Origin: Marinilabilia salmonicolor
GTDB taxonomy: Bacteria > Bacteroidota > Bacteroidia > Bacteroidales > Marinilabiliaceae
Direction of reading: 5' to 3'
Assembly: GCF_003003035.1 (NCBI RefSeq)
Contig: NZ_PVTS01000010.1
Coordinates: 1-64,000 of the forward strand
Length of the DNA stretch: 64,000 bases
Part shown: one piece after another, positions 34,522 to 44,039 of the stretch
Position numbering within the stretch: position 1 is the stretch's first letter
How the letters are laid out: each line of letters begins with the position of its first letter
Notes under the pieces: model-generated
Seen by the model: only the letters and a program-made list of their open reading frames with translations
What the model was told of the DNA's origin: nothing
Database searches by the model: none
Translations under genes and position numbers: made by a program

Positions 34522-35169
34522 ATGAAAATCTTCAAAAACAGATCCACTCACACAAATTTCATTCTTCTTATTTTCTTAGTTTTATTAAGCGGATGTGCTT
34601 TATCAAACATTACTTCTGTTTCCAAGAATAAAACTACTAAACCATTTTCATCATTTTTTATTCTTTGTGTTGAATCGCCGGATGAGATCAAGGCGCTGAA
34701 CAAAGAAAATTACGAAAATTTTATTGCAAATAATTTTAATAAGATTGACGGATTAAATGTCAGAAGTCAACTTGAAAAAACAATTAGCCGGAATCTTTCC
34801 ATCGGAAATTTCCCAAGAATTGTAAAATCTCTTGATGTATTTCAAGTGGACGAACAATACACTTATGAGGAATTTATGGAAAAGATAGGAGCAACTGGTA
34901 CCGAAGCTATTTTGTTTGTTAATTTGCGAAACTACTGGCAATCAAAAGAGTATGTCACAAGCTATTATAAGAGAAGCTCCGTAACTCGGGAAGAATTGGA
35001 ACCCAATGCAACTTATTATGCTTACTTGTATGACCTTAGAAATATAGATGAATATCTATGGTTGAGTAAAGTAAATGTTTATGGAATAAATGCAGGTTAT
35101 GATACACTTAATAATTATTTCGCCCGTAGAATTTCAAAGGACCTTAAAAAAAATAAATACTCTTATTGA
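34522..35169 (+). CDS. Hypothetical lipoprotein
   Basis: A 215-residue protein with a lipoprotein signal (FILLIFLVLLSGCAL, Cys at about residue 28). The mature part is of mixed charge with no recognised domain; EEFMEKIGATGTEAILFVNLRNYW resembles the body of small envelope lipoproteins that show an alpha/beta core. No operon partner. Codon use is AT-rich. The function is unknown; it probably sits in the periplasmic face of the outer membrane. Confidence 0.7.
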   Translation: MKIFKNRSTHTNFILLIFLVLLSGCALSNITSVSKNKTTKPFSSFFILCVESPDEIKALNKENYENFIANNFNKIDGLNVRSQLEKTISRNLSIGNFPRIVKSLDVFQVDEQYTYEEFMEKIGATGTEAILFVNLRNYWQSKEYVTSYYKRSSVTREELEPNATYYAYLYDLRNIDEYLWLSKVNVYGINAGYDTLNNYFARRISKDLKKNKYSY

Positions 35170-35404
35170 TTATGATTAAATAGTTTAGTCTCCAATCACA
35201 AAGATATCCAGCATAAAAAAAGGCTTAACCTAAATCTGATTTACCCAACACAGAATTATGATATCATTTTCAATACATGTCTCAATTCCACAACGCCTGT
35301 AACCTATAATACAAACATCCCATCAACAGACATAAATCAGATAAATGGAAATTTTGACAATAAACAATCCATGCATTAAAAGCAAAAACAGAACAATCTT
35401 CAGA

Positions 35405-35723
35405 GAGTCAATGAAGAGCAGAGACAAACTGCCTTGAAATGGCTGAAAGTCATGGGCATTTGGGAAATACTGATGCCTTGTTCTCTGATGTTTCATCCAC
35501 GATTCAGCGTCTGGTTTTGTTGGCACGGGCATTAGTAAAAAATCCATATCTTCTCATTTTGGATGAGCCCTGCCAGGGATTCGATGATGCACAACAAAAA
35601 TATTTCAAAGCATTAATTGATGAAATCGCCGGACACAGTGAAATGGCTATGATTTATGTCACCCATCACCGGGAAGAGTTGCCGGAGTGTTTTAAGAAGA
35701 AAAAACTCACTTTGACCTATTAA
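35405..35723 (+). pseudogene. Remnant of an ABC-transporter ATP-binding protein
   Basis: The 3' end of an ABC ATPase, broken by a frameshift. One frame reads EEQRQTALKWLKVMGIW, and from 35468 another continues DALFSDVSSTIQRLVLLARALVKNPYLLILDEPCQGFDD with Walker B and then VTHHREELPECF. The signature S-S-G-x-Q is degraded to SSTIQ. The Walker A half is absent upstream. The text resembles ModF-like double-ATPase proteins. Confidence 0.8.
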
Positions 35724-35755
35724 CAATAATGAAGAAGAGCACGTAAAGGTTATGT

Positions 35756-37168
35756 TTAATTGAGTGGGAATAAACACGTAAAAATGCTGCCTTCGCCCGG
35801 CTTACTGGTTACATGAATCTGGCCATAATGTATGTCCATAAACTCTTTGCACAACAACAGTCCCAAACCGGTGCCTACTTCATTTGAAGTTCCCGAAGTA
35901 GAAATGTTCTCTGATATTTTAAAGAGTTTCGACAACTTGTAAGGTTCCATCCCAACGCCATTATCAGCCACAGAAAGTTCAGTAAAGCCCTTATTCTCCT
36001 TCTGAACCAATCGGGCATCAACCCTGATTTCACCATTCACATAGGTAAACTTAATGGCATTTGAAACAAGATTTCGGATAATGGTTTCAAACATATTCTG
36101 GTCGGTAAATATTTGTAAGTCTGCCGGAATATTGTTTTCAATAGAAATGCTTTTCTTACCCGCCAGGTTTCGTAAGGCCTCCAGTTCCTTCTCAACCATT
36201 TCGTTCGCATGATGGAACGCCGGGGAAAAGCGAATAACATTGCTTTGTGCCCTGGCCCAATCCAGCAAATTCTCTAACAAACGATGGGTATGCAGTATAT
36301 TCTCATTGATCAATTCAACACATTTTTGTTTATCCTTGCCATTAAGGGTTTTATCAATCAGCAACAAATCAGAAAGACCACAGATATTACCAATGGGATT
36401 TTTCAAATCGTGGGCAATAATTCCAAGAAATTTATCCTTTGAAGCATTCAGCTTCCTGAGTTCTTCATTCTTCTCTTCAATTTCTTCTTTTATCAATCGG
36501 GCTTCAATGGCTTGTTGTTCCAATTTGGTGTTATTACTCAGACTTTCAGCATACAACGCCTTTGTCTTTTTCTGCTCATTGAGCAACAATTTATTGGATT
36601 TAAACAGCCTGAACCGGAGTTTATAATGAACCCTGTTAATTATAAACCCTATAATTGATATGGGATAAATATCTGCAATGATTAACAGTTCCTTTTCTGA
36701 AGGTTTTCCAATAAAGATGAGAAGCAGAGTAAAAACGATAAGCGGAAACGCATAAATAAATGCTGTTAATCGCCAATTCTCCTTTATGTCCAGCGAGATA
36801 AGAAAAATTATCAAAATGGCCCCTGTTACACTTGGCGCCAAAGCTTCTTCGTGCAGATGAAGCAGACATTTGGCATACATCATCAGCTGAAGAGTTATAT
36901 AAATAGAGATGTACAGGTATTTTTTTAACAGAAAGAACTGATGCCTGTACCAATGGTGTATCAGGAGTAATGAGAGTATGATAACCATTGGAATTGCACG
37001 AATGGCAACTCCAATGAAACTATTTCTTACGCTCCAGTCGGAGTACATATAATAAGCAAGAATAACCGCTCCCACCGCTAAAACGAGTGTCATATTCTTT
37101 AAAAAGACTTTTCCCAGGTACTTTTCAAACTGAGCTTGAAGCCTTTCCGAATTCAGTTTACTACCCAT
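35756..37168 (-). CDS. Membrane-bound sensor histidine kinase
   Basis: A 470-residue kinase. The first 190 residues are polytopic with about six hydrophobic segments and no extended extracellular loop, suggesting sensing within the membrane. A coiled-coil linker (residues about 195-245) leads to HisKA with the phospho-acceptor in IIAHDLKNPIGN near 254, then HATPase_c motifs: N box (IIRNLVSNAIKFT), G1 (VADNGVGM) and G2 (GTGLGLLLCKEFM). No response regulator lies beside it, so its partner is unlinked. The signal is unknown. Confidence 0.9.
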   Translation of the reverse strand: MGSKLNSERLQAQFEKYLGKVFLKNMTLVLAVGAVILAYYMYSDWSVRNSFIGVAIRAIPMVIILSLLLIHHWYRHQFFLLKKYLYISIYITLQLMMYAKCLLHLHEEALAPSVTGAILIIFLISLDIKENWRLTAFIYAFPLIVFTLLLIFIGKPSEKELLIIADIYPISIIGFIINRVHYKLRFRLFKSNKLLLNEQKKTKALYAESLSNNTKLEQQAIEARLIKEEIEEKNEELRKLNASKDKFLGIIAHDLKNPIGNICGLSDLLLIDKTLNGKDKQKCVELINENILHTHRLLENLLDWARAQSNVIRFSPAFHHANEMVEKELEALRNLAGKKSISIENNIPADLQIFTDQNMFETIIRNLVSNAIKFTYVNGEIRVDARLVQKENKGFTELSVADNGVGMEPYKLSKLFKISENISTSGTSNEVGTGLGLLLCKEFMDIHYGQIHVTSKPGEGSIFTCLFPLN

Positions 37169-37633
37169 ATAATGAAATATCTACGGTTAGATTGTTTTTA
37201 ACTACCCCCCCAAAAATTTTTAAGTAAACCGACCTATATTATCCCGGAAAAATCAATTGGTCTAAAGTTGTTTACCACAAGAACATCTGTTGGCAAGCCC
37301 GGTTTGCGAGGTTATTCTTAATGAACTGAAAATCCACTTCTTACTGTTTAGTTTCTGACCAGAAACAGCTCTAAAAGCAGAATTTGCTTAGTTTATAGAC
37401 GGACTCTATTTAAGCATCATCCGTATTTAGTAAAATGGAATCATAATCAATAGCACAACAGACCGTTTCAATATTCTGAAAGTCAAACAATTTGTTTGAT
37501 AAAATTCAGAATGTCAATGTCGTACGATTTTTCTAACCTCTAACTTTTAAAAATCTAATGATCTATTGATTATTCGAAAATGTTAAAATTATTCGTCACT
37601 ACCTAATCATGCATACAACTTTATGACCAATGG
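37169..37633. other. Intergenic region with partial MITE-like copy
   Basis: The 465-base gap holds a partial repeat at about 37346-37408 and otherwise AT-rich sequence. No gene seen. Confidence 0.4.
37346..37408 (-). repeat. MITE-like repeat, partial copy
   Basis: Reverse-orientation left third of the repeat family: on the complement, AGTCCGTCTATAAACTAAGC followed by AGAGCTGTTTCTGGTCAGAAA, as in the copy at 7090. The hairpin core and right terminus are missing. Confidence 0.6.
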
Positions 37634-38584
37634 TCAGATTCTCTGGCCGAAAAGGTTGGCACTGACTGCTTCATGATATGCAGGAATACTCCTTGCTTTT
37701 TTAATGATTTTGTGAGCTTTGTGGGGGTTGGAAAATAATTGAGCAAAGTACTCCCAAAAGCTCTGCATCTTTATCAAAAGATGGCCGGGCCCTGACAAAG
37801 ACTCATCATAGGATTGAAAAAGCGCATCATGAAACCGGCTAAACTGAACAGTCCACGCCTCCGGCAATTGGTCTGTATCCGCCTGAATCATGGCCGGCAA
37901 AAAGGGATTAGCGATGACACCCCGGCCAATAGCCCAGCTGTTGATGGACGGAAAGCGTTGCTTCAGTTCCCGGAACTTAGCTACTGAAGTTATGTCGCCA
38001 TTATAACAGATTTGATGACCGGTATTTTCCAGGCATTGCTGAAACAAGTCAAGATCCGCCTCCCCTTTGTACAATTGTCTGCCCAGGCGGGGATGAATCA
38101 CAATATTTTTGATTTTATGCTTCTCCAGCAAGGGCAACAAATCAAGAATCTCCCGGCTATTGTCATAACCCAGTCGCATTTTCAGGGAAATGGTAATATC
38201 GGATTCATTGGCAACTCTGGTCAACAGCTCATCAATCTGCTCCTTATGTTTTAACATGCCGGAACCCAGTCCGCGTTTTGTTACCATCGGGTAGGGACAT
38301 CCCAGATTCCAGTTCAATTCACTATAGCCAAGATTCTGCACATACACGGCCACAAACAGAAACTCATCAGCGCTGTTGGTCATCACCTGTGGTATCAGGT
38401 TGCTTACCCGGTTATTCTCCGGCAAAAGGTCCCTTTGATAAGAATTCTTTATTTCCAGGTGCTTTGTCAGCCTGATGTAAGGCGCAAACCAGGCATTTAT
38501 TCCCCCGAAATATTCCTCAACGGCATTTCTGAAAGTAAAATCTGTGAATCCCTGTAAAGGGGAAGCAAGCAACGTAAAACTCAT
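37634..38584 (-). CDS. tRNA-dihydrouridine synthase family protein
   Basis: A 316-residue flavoenzyme of the Dus family that reduces uridines in the tRNA D-loop. N-terminal ASPLQGFTDFTFRN is the FMN-binding start, WNLGCPYPMVTKRGLGSGML carries the active-site Cys, ITISLKMRLGY the catalytic barrel strand, and CYNGDITSVAKF and AIGRGVIANPFL the phosphate-binding segments. All are intact. Length fits the family. Which tRNA positions it modifies is not evident, and it may be the only Dus type in the organism. Monocistronic in this context. Confidence 0.9.
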   Translation of the reverse strand: MSFTLLASPLQGFTDFTFRNAVEEYFGGINAWFAPYIRLTKHLEIKNSYQRDLLPENNRVSNLIPQVMTNSADEFLFVAVYVQNLGYSELNWNLGCPYPMVTKRGLGSGMLKHKEQIDELLTRVANESDITISLKMRLGYDNSREILDLLPLLEKHKIKNIVIHPRLGRQLYKGEADLDLFQQCLENTGHQICYNGDITSVAKFRELKQRFPSINSWAIGRGVIANPFLPAMIQADTDQLPEAWTVQFSRFHDALFQSYDESLSGPGHLLIKMQSFWEYFAQLFSNPHKAHKIIKKARSIPAYHEAVSANLFGQRI

Positions 38585-38634
38585 ATAAACAATATTTTAT
38601 CAACATTGATGTTCGATTATATTAAGCCGGAATT

Positions 38635-38672
38635 ATTGCGACCGCGAAAAGCGAAGCGGGAAGCAATCTGCT
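38635..38672. repeat. Dispersed ATTGCGA...GAAGCAATCT repeat, copy 1
   Basis: ATTGCGACC, then CGCGAAAAGCGAAGCG, then GGAAGCAATCT: an imperfect palindrome of the kind repeated in many genomes. A shorter relative lies at 43124-43151. Confidence 0.45.
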
Positions 38673-38747
38673 TCCAAAATAATAGTTTTTCCCGGACAAT
38701 AGTGTTATTTTTTGTATTATTGCCGCGGTAAAACTCAACAATCCAAA

Positions 38748-39194
38748 ATGGACGCAATCCTTATCATACTTTCATCCACATGGAAATTTGCCGCTACTTT
38801 TCCTATAGCTATCTACCTTTTCAAAATGACTTTTACCGAGACCATTTTGTACACCAATATTGGAGGTTTTATCGGCATTATTGTCTCTCTGTTTTTTTCC
38901 AAAGGCCTGCTTCTGTTATGGAATAAAATATTTCCGGGTAAAGCCGGCAGTAAAAAGAAACAGAAGAAAAAATTCACTAAATCCAACAGACGCCTGGTAA
39001 GGATAAAAACTAAATACGGGATGCCGGGAATTGCAATCCTCACTCCGGTTCTGTTATCCATACCCATAGGAACATTTCTTACCACAAAATACTACGGAAA
39101 GAAGCGAACAAATTTTCTTTTTCTTGCTTTGATCCAGGTAATCTGGTCCTTTATATACACCATCGTATTAACACAAATAAAACTCGATATTTAG
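38748..39194 (+). CDS. Small inner-membrane protein of unknown function
   Basis: A 148-residue protein from the ATG at 38748 (MDAILIILSSTWKFAATFPIAIYLF); the upstream extension has no membrane character and is excluded. Three hydrophobic helices (near the N terminus, residues 30-55 and 100-145) flank a strongly basic loop (GSKKKQKKKFTKSNRRLVRIKTKYG), which should be cytoplasmic. It resembles small SNARE/DedA-like integral proteins only in layout. Nineteen bases separate it from the next gene, so they may be cotranscribed. No function assigned. Confidence 0.7.
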   Translation: MDAILIILSSTWKFAATFPIAIYLFKMTFTETILYTNIGGFIGIIVSLFFSKGLLLLWNKIFPGKAGSKKKQKKKFTKSNRRLVRIKTKYGMPGIAILTPVLLSIPIGTFLTTKYYGKKRTNFLFLALIQVIWSFIYTIVLTQIKLDI

Positions 39195-39212
39195 CCCATA
39201 AAACACTAATCC

Positions 39213-39680
39213 ATGCTTAAACCACATCAGGAACTCACAGCCAAAGGGAAAGAGATTTTTGACATTGTACACCAAATCGGAGAACTTATTCCGGAAGATT
39301 CCCAAGAACTTCAACACCTCAAAGGTCAAATGCTTGGCGATGCCATGATGCTGACGGCCAAAGTTCGTGGTGCCGAAGGAGGCGACCTTTACGACATCCG
39401 TATGGAGAATGCAGCCATTATCAGAAAAGCTGCCCGCGATCTGATGGTAAGCAATCATTCGCTGGAGATGTATGGATTTAAGTATGTGGACTATTTTGAT
39501 ATGGTTCGCGAACTGATTGAGGAGTACCGCCTGATTTTCATTCGCTGGGTACAATCCTTTGATCAATGGAATTACATCATCGACCGTTGGGGCCTTTTCA
39601 ATCCTCCCGGCGTAGGACCTTTTGACAAGGATCCTGATGATGACATACCATTTGACAATCCGTTCGACGATGAAGAGTAA
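39213..39680 (+). CDS. Hypothetical cytoplasmic protein
   Basis: A 155-residue protein, probably helical (AKGKEIFDIVHQIGELIPEDSQELQHLKGQML), with a central GGDLYDIRMENAAIIRKAARDLM segment and an unusual acidic, Phe/Pro-containing tail (FDKDPDDDIPFDNPFDDEE). No signal peptide or membrane segment. It follows the small membrane-protein gene by 18 bases on the same strand, suggesting a two-gene operon. The function is unknown. Confidence 0.72.
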   Translation: MLKPHQELTAKGKEIFDIVHQIGELIPEDSQELQHLKGQMLGDAMMLTAKVRGAEGGDLYDIRMENAAIIRKAARDLMVSNHSLEMYGFKYVDYFDMVRELIEEYRLIFIRWVQSFDQWNYIIDRWGLFNPPGVGPFDKDPDDDIPFDNPFDDEE

Positions 39681-39682
39681 AA

Positions 39683-39713
39683 AAGGGAATACCCACGTCA
39701 ACGGCATTCCCTT
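39683..39713. terminator. Bidirectional terminator between two convergent genes
   Basis: AAGGGAAT and ATTCCCTT arms around a 15-base loop. The minus strand has a T-run after the hairpin, so it most clearly ends carB transcription; it may also stop the plus-strand pair. Confidence 0.75.
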
Positions 39714-39735
39714 CTGAATCCATTTTATAAGAACG

Positions 39736-42700
39736 CTATTCTATTTCTGCATGATACTCTTGCAGAGATTTCACTTTGTAATCCCCTTTGAGCCGCTCAC
39801 GGATTCCTTCAGTGGCAGCCAATGCGGCAGAAGTGGTGGTAATATACGGAATGTTGTACTTAATGGCATTCTTGCGAATGTATGAATCATCGTACTCACT
39901 CTCCTTACCTTCCGGAGTATTCACAACCAGTTGTATTTCCCCGTTTTTGATGCCATCCACAATATTGGGACGCCCCTCATGAACTTTCCTGATCTCCTTT
40001 GAATCAATTCCATGCTCTTTCAGGAAAGCAGCAGTTCCTTTTGTGGCGAGGATACCAAAGTTCATGTCCCGGAAATTTCCGGCAACATCAACAATTTTGT
40101 CTTTGTCTCTGTCACCCACAGTAATCAGTACATTACCTTCGATGGGTAGTCCGGACTTTGTAGCCTCCTGAGATTTAAAGAAAGCCATTCCATAATTTTC
40201 TGCCAGTCCGAGTACCTCTCCGGTAGAGCGCATTTCCGGCCCCAGCAGGGGATCCACCTCTGCAAACATATTAAAAGGAAATACAGCCTCTTTTACACCG
40301 TAATGCTTAAACACTTTCTCTTTGAGTGCAAATGATTTCAGATCTTTACCCAGCAGTAAATCAGTGGCGATGGGCACCATTGAAACCCCGCAAACTTTGG
40401 ATACCAGAGGCACGGTACGCGATGCACGAGGATTTGCTTCAATGATGTAAACCGTGTCATCATAAATGGCATACTGAATATTCATCAATCCCTTCACATT
40501 CATGTCCAAAGCAATGCGACGGGTATATTCTTTCATGGTGTCGATGTGCTTCTGAGGAATTACCACCGGTGGAATCACACAGGCCGAATCGCCTGAGTGA
40601 ATGCCGGCATATTCGATGTGTTGCATTACCGCAGGCACAAAGGCTTCTGTTCCGTCAGAAATAGCATCTGCCTCCGCCTCAATGGCGTCTTCCAGAAACT
40701 TATCTATCAGCAGCGGTCGGTCGGGAGATACGATTGTGGCAGTTTTAACATATTGCTCCAGCATCTCCTCATCCAGAATGATACGCATGGCACGGCCACC
40801 CAACACATACGAAGGACGGATCATCAACGGATATCCGATACGACCGGCAATTTTCAGGGCTTCGTCCAGCGAACTGGCCATCCCCGACTCAGGTTGAGGA
40901 ATTTCAAGTTTCTGCATAATCTGGCGGAACTGGTCACGGTCTTCGGCCAAATCGATTGTATGCGGTGAAGTACCAAGAATTTTCACCCCGGCTTCTTCCA
41001 ATTCTTTAGCCAAATTGAGCGGAGTCTGACCGCCAAACTGCACAATTACACCTTCGGGCTTTTCCTGCTCATAGATGCTCAATACATCCTCGGCGGTCAG
41101 CGGTTCAAAATAAAGCTTATCCGATGTATCGTAATCGGTGGAAACGGTCTCCGGATTACAATTTACCATGATAGACTCATAACCGGCATCCTTAAGTGCA
41201 AAAGCGGCATGCACGCAACAATAATCAAACTCAATACCCTGACCAATACGATTGGGACCCCCACCCAGCACCATAATTTTTTTCTTGTCGCTTGTCTTTA
41301 CTTTATTGGGGGCATTGTAGGTAGAGTAATAATAAGCAGCATCTTCTTCCACACCGCTTACGGGAACCGGTTCCCATGCCTCGTTTAATCCGAGCTTTTT
41401 ACGTCTGTCGCGTATTTCTTTCTCACCTATACCAAGCAACTGAGCCAGGTATTTATCAGCAAAACCATCTTTTTTGGCCTCGATGAACAACTCATCAGGC
41501 AACTCTTTTGCTTTGAACGACAATATTTTTTCTTCCAGCTCAACAAGCTCTTTCATTTGCGTAATGAACCACCTGTTGATGTAAGTCTTTTCAAACAGTT
41601 CATCCACACCGGCCCCCTTGCGAAGAGCCTCGTACATGATAAACTGACGTTCACTGGTGGCCACATTGAGCATCACCATCAGCTCATCAAGCGATTTTTC
41701 GTTAAAATCTTTTGCAAACCCCAGTCCGTATCGGTCTATTTCCAACGATCGGATGGCTTTATGAAATGCCTCTTTATAGGTTTTACCAATACTCATGACC
41801 TCACCCACGGCCTGCATCTGTGTGCCCAGTTTATCGGTGAGTCCGTCGAATTTCTCAAATGCCCATTTGGCAAACTTTACCACAACATAATCGCCACCGG
41901 GGGTATATTTTTCCAAAGAGCCATCGCGCCAGTAAGGAATCTCATCGAGCGTTAATCCACCTGCCAGCAACGCAGAAACATAGGCAATAGGAAATCCGGT
42001 AGCCTTACTGGCCAGAGCAGATGAGCGCGAAGTACGCGGATTGATTTCGATGACCACTACCCTGTCAGTCACCGGGTCATGGGCAAACTGCACATTGGTT
42101 CCGCCAATCACGCCAATATCCGACACAATTCGATAAGCATATTCCTGAAGACGCTGCTGCAGTGCTTCCGAAATGGTCAGCATAGGCGCCGTACAAAACG
42201 AGTCTCCTGTATGAACCCCGATGGCATCCACATTTTCGATGAAACAAACAGTAATCATCTGGTTTTTGGAGTCACGTACAACCTCCAGCTCCAGCTCCTC
42301 CCAGCCCAGAACCGATTCTTCCACCAGGATTTGATTTACCATACTGGCGGCGATTCCACGCGCGGCAACGGTTCGCAATTCCTCCAGGTTATAGACCAAT
42401 CCGCCACCGGTTCCCCCCATGGTATAGGCAGGACGAATCACCACTGGATATCCCAATTCTGCAGCAAAGACTTCGGCATCTTCCACAGTCTCCACCGCTT
42501 TACTTTTGGGCATGTCGATACCAAGAGAAATCATAGAGTTCTTAAACTCGGTACGATCTTCCCCTTTTTCAATGGCTTTCAGGTTTACCCCGATTACCTC
42601 CACATTGTATTTATCCAGAATCCCTTTATTGGCCAGCGTCAAAGAGAGGTTCAAAGCTGTTTGTCCACCCAGATTGGGCAACAAAGCATCGGGACGCTCC

Positions 42701-42939
42701 TTTTCTATAATTTTGGTCAGTGCAAACTCATTCAGGGGTTCAATATAAGTCACATCGGCAGTGGAAGGATCCGTCATGATGGTTGCCGGATTGGAATTGA
42801 CCAATACAATTTTATACCCCAGTGCTTTCAGTGCTTTACAAGCCTGAGTACCCGAATAATCAAATTCACAAGCCTGACCGATAATGATGGGTCCCGACCC
42901 GATGATTAATATTTTGTGGATGTCGTTTCGTTTAGCCAT
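39736..42939 (-). CDS. carB: Carbamoyl-phosphate synthase large subunit
   Basis: A 1067-residue ATP-grasp enzyme that makes carbamoyl phosphate from bicarbonate, ammonia and two ATP for pyrimidine and arginine synthesis. The two homologous halves begin HKILIIGSGPIIIGQACEFDYSG and KKIMVLGGGPNRIGQGIEFDYC. Each has the ATP-grasp glycine loop (YTMGGTGGGL, YVLGGRAM) and the metal-binding E-I-N-P-R-T-S-R or E-A-N-P-R-A-S-R motif. The C-terminal MGS-like allosteric domain (DIAGNFRD-like to the end) is complete. The small subunit gene carA is not adjacent in this window. Monocistronic, with its own terminator. Confidence 0.97.
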   Translation of the reverse strand: MAKRNDIHKILIIGSGPIIIGQACEFDYSGTQACKALKALGYKIVLVNSNPATIMTDPSTADVTYIEPLNEFALTKIIEKERPDALLPNLGGQTALNLSLTLANKGILDKYNVEVIGVNLKAIEKGEDRTEFKNSMISLGIDMPKSKAVETVEDAEVFAAELGYPVVIRPAYTMGGTGGGLVYNLEELRTVAARGIAASMVNQILVEESVLGWEELELEVVRDSKNQMITVCFIENVDAIGVHTGDSFCTAPMLTISEALQQRLQEYAYRIVSDIGVIGGTNVQFAHDPVTDRVVVIEINPRTSRSSALASKATGFPIAYVSALLAGGLTLDEIPYWRDGSLEKYTPGGDYVVVKFAKWAFEKFDGLTDKLGTQMQAVGEVMSIGKTYKEAFHKAIRSLEIDRYGLGFAKDFNEKSLDELMVMLNVATSERQFIMYEALRKGAGVDELFEKTYINRWFITQMKELVELEEKILSFKAKELPDELFIEAKKDGFADKYLAQLLGIGEKEIRDRRKKLGLNEAWEPVPVSGVEEDAAYYYSTYNAPNKVKTSDKKKIMVLGGGPNRIGQGIEFDYCCVHAAFALKDAGYESIMVNCNPETVSTDYDTSDKLYFEPLTAEDVLSIYEQEKPEGVIVQFGGQTPLNLAKELEEAGVKILGTSPHTIDLAEDRDQFRQIMQKLEIPQPESGMASSLDEALKIAGRIGYPLMIRPSYVLGGRAMRIILDEEMLEQYVKTATIVSPDRPLLIDKFLEDAIEAEADAISDGTEAFVPAVMQHIEYAGIHSGDSACVIPPVVIPQKHIDTMKEYTRRIALDMNVKGLMNIQYAIYDDTVYIIEANPRASRTVPLVSKVCGVSMVPIATDLLLGKDLKSFALKEKVFKHYGVKEAVFPFNMFAEVDPLLGPEMRSTGEVLGLAENYGMAFFKSQEATKSGLPIEGNVLITVGDRDKDKIVDVAGNFRDMNFGILATKGTAAFLKEHGIDSKEIRKVHEGRPNIVDGIKNGEIQLVVNTPEGKESEYDDSYIRKNAIKYNIPYITTTSAALAATEGIRERLKGDYKVKSLQEYHAEIE

Positions 42940-43123
42940 AATTTATATTTGAGTCATTTTGGTTACCTGTTTCTGACAACTTTATTCAAATTGCGCTCAA
43001 AAAATAACAAATAGTTAATTTTTATTCCACAAAAATATAATTTATTAATCGGCGGGAGGATGTTTTTCTCTTTTTTTTGATAATCAACCCCTACCAACCC
43101 CCATAATCGTGTAAAGTCGCGTC

Positions 43124-43151
43124 ATTGCGAACGTAGTGAAGCAATCTCAAT
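43124..43151. repeat. Dispersed GTCATTGCGAAC...GAAGCAATCTC repeat, copy 2
   Basis: GTCATTGCGAACGTAGTGAA followed by GCAATCTC is a short version of a repeat common in many bacterial genomes and related to the one at 38635. Confidence 0.45.
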
Positions 43152-43262
43152 TTTTTAACCGGACGACAATGATAATCAATTGTATTCCTTCGTTCTTCAC
43201 TCCCCCAAACTTGGTTTCATGAATTGTCCTTTTGGACTTGCTTAACTTTTGGCACAAAAAAA

Positions 43263-43285
43263 GGCCCTCAAAAAATATGAGGACC
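43263..43285 (-). terminator. Terminator of the receptor-plug gene
   Basis: GGTCCTC pairs with GAGGGCC (one G-U) around an AT-rich loop, and a seven-T run follows on the minus strand, typical of an intrinsic terminator for the gene ending at 43356. Confidence 0.75.
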
Positions 43286-43355
43286 CGTCACTTAGTTTTT
43301 AGCAAGCTTATAAATAAAGCAGGCACTAAATAGTTCAGGTTAGCAGAATTTAATC

Positions 43356-44039
43356 CTATGCCCCGCCTTTTTTCGTTTCAATTAAAACCACTCCGTTGGC
43401 TCCGCGGCTTCCATAAATAGATGATCCTGCATCCTTAATTACATCGATACTAGTCACATTACAAGGACTAATATGGGAAATGGAACTTACGACTATTCCA
43501 TCCACCACATACAACGCACAACTGGATAAATTCAATGAATTGGTACCCCGAATAACAACCTCTGCACCATGGCCCCTTCCCCGAACTTCAACCCCCGGAA
43601 GCCGTCCGCGGATAAGCTCAAAAATATCCGAATAATTGCAGAAATCTTCATTTTCAGGCCCCATATGAGAGACGGAATTAATCAACTCATCTTCATCTAC
43701 ATACCCGTAACCAACTGCTCTTTTTTTATTTTCAGGAGTTGGAATAAAGGTAACATGAACAAACAGAGAATCCTTCACTTTTTCGTTGATACGTACCCGC
43801 TCGTTGCGAAATACTTTCCCTTTAAAAAGCAAAACATCCTTTTCTTTGGTGACTATACTAAAACGGCCAAGAGAATCGGTATTAATTCCGGCTCCACTTT
43901 TTTTGGCGTGAACTTCAAAGTTGGCCACAGGCAGATTGTCCAGCGTGGTGACTTGTCCTTGTACAATTCTGGTCTGGGCTGTTGTCGAAAAACCAGCAAG
44001 AATAACAAGGAGTATAATACTAAAAAAATAATTCTTCAT
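43356..44039 (-). CDS. Stand-alone TonB-receptor plug protein (SusC-type N-terminal part)
   Basis: A 227-residue exported protein. After the signal peptide (cleavage near TTAQT) come a carboxypeptidase-regulatory-like domain (RIVQGQVTTLDNLPVANFEVHAKKSGAGINTDSLGRFSI) and a receptor plug (LIRGRLPGVEVRG, VVIRGTNSLN, ALYVVDGIVV, SIDVIKDAGSSIYGSRGANGVVLIETKKG). The transmembrane barrel of a full SusC/TonB receptor, several hundred residues, is lacking. The stop is clean and followed by a terminator, so it is probably a true short protein rather than a truncated one. Function unknown, possibly a periplasmic interaction module. Confidence 0.8.
   Translation of the reverse strand: MKNYFFSIILLVILAGFSTTAQTRIVQGQVTTLDNLPVANFEVHAKKSGAGINTDSLGRFSIVTKEKDVLLFKGKVFRNERVRINEKVKDSLFVHVTFIPTPENKKRAVGYGYVDEDELINSVSHMGPENEDFCNYSDIFELIRGRLPGVEVRGRGHGAEVVIRGTNSLNLSSCALYVVDGIVVSSISHISPCNVTSIDVIKDAGSSIYGSRGANGVVLIETKKGGA

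Larger units (their letters stand above)
42940..43355. other. Intergenic region upstream of carB
   Basis: A 416-base gap with a TATTTTTG box on the minus strand near 43040 that could serve carB, a dispersed repeat fragment at 43124-43151, and the terminator of the receptor-plug gene. No gene. Confidence 0.4.

Noticed and set aside
42079-42909. 276-codon plus-strand frame opposite carB
   Set aside because: Antisense shadow of carB with His/Phe/Ile-rich text and no family features.
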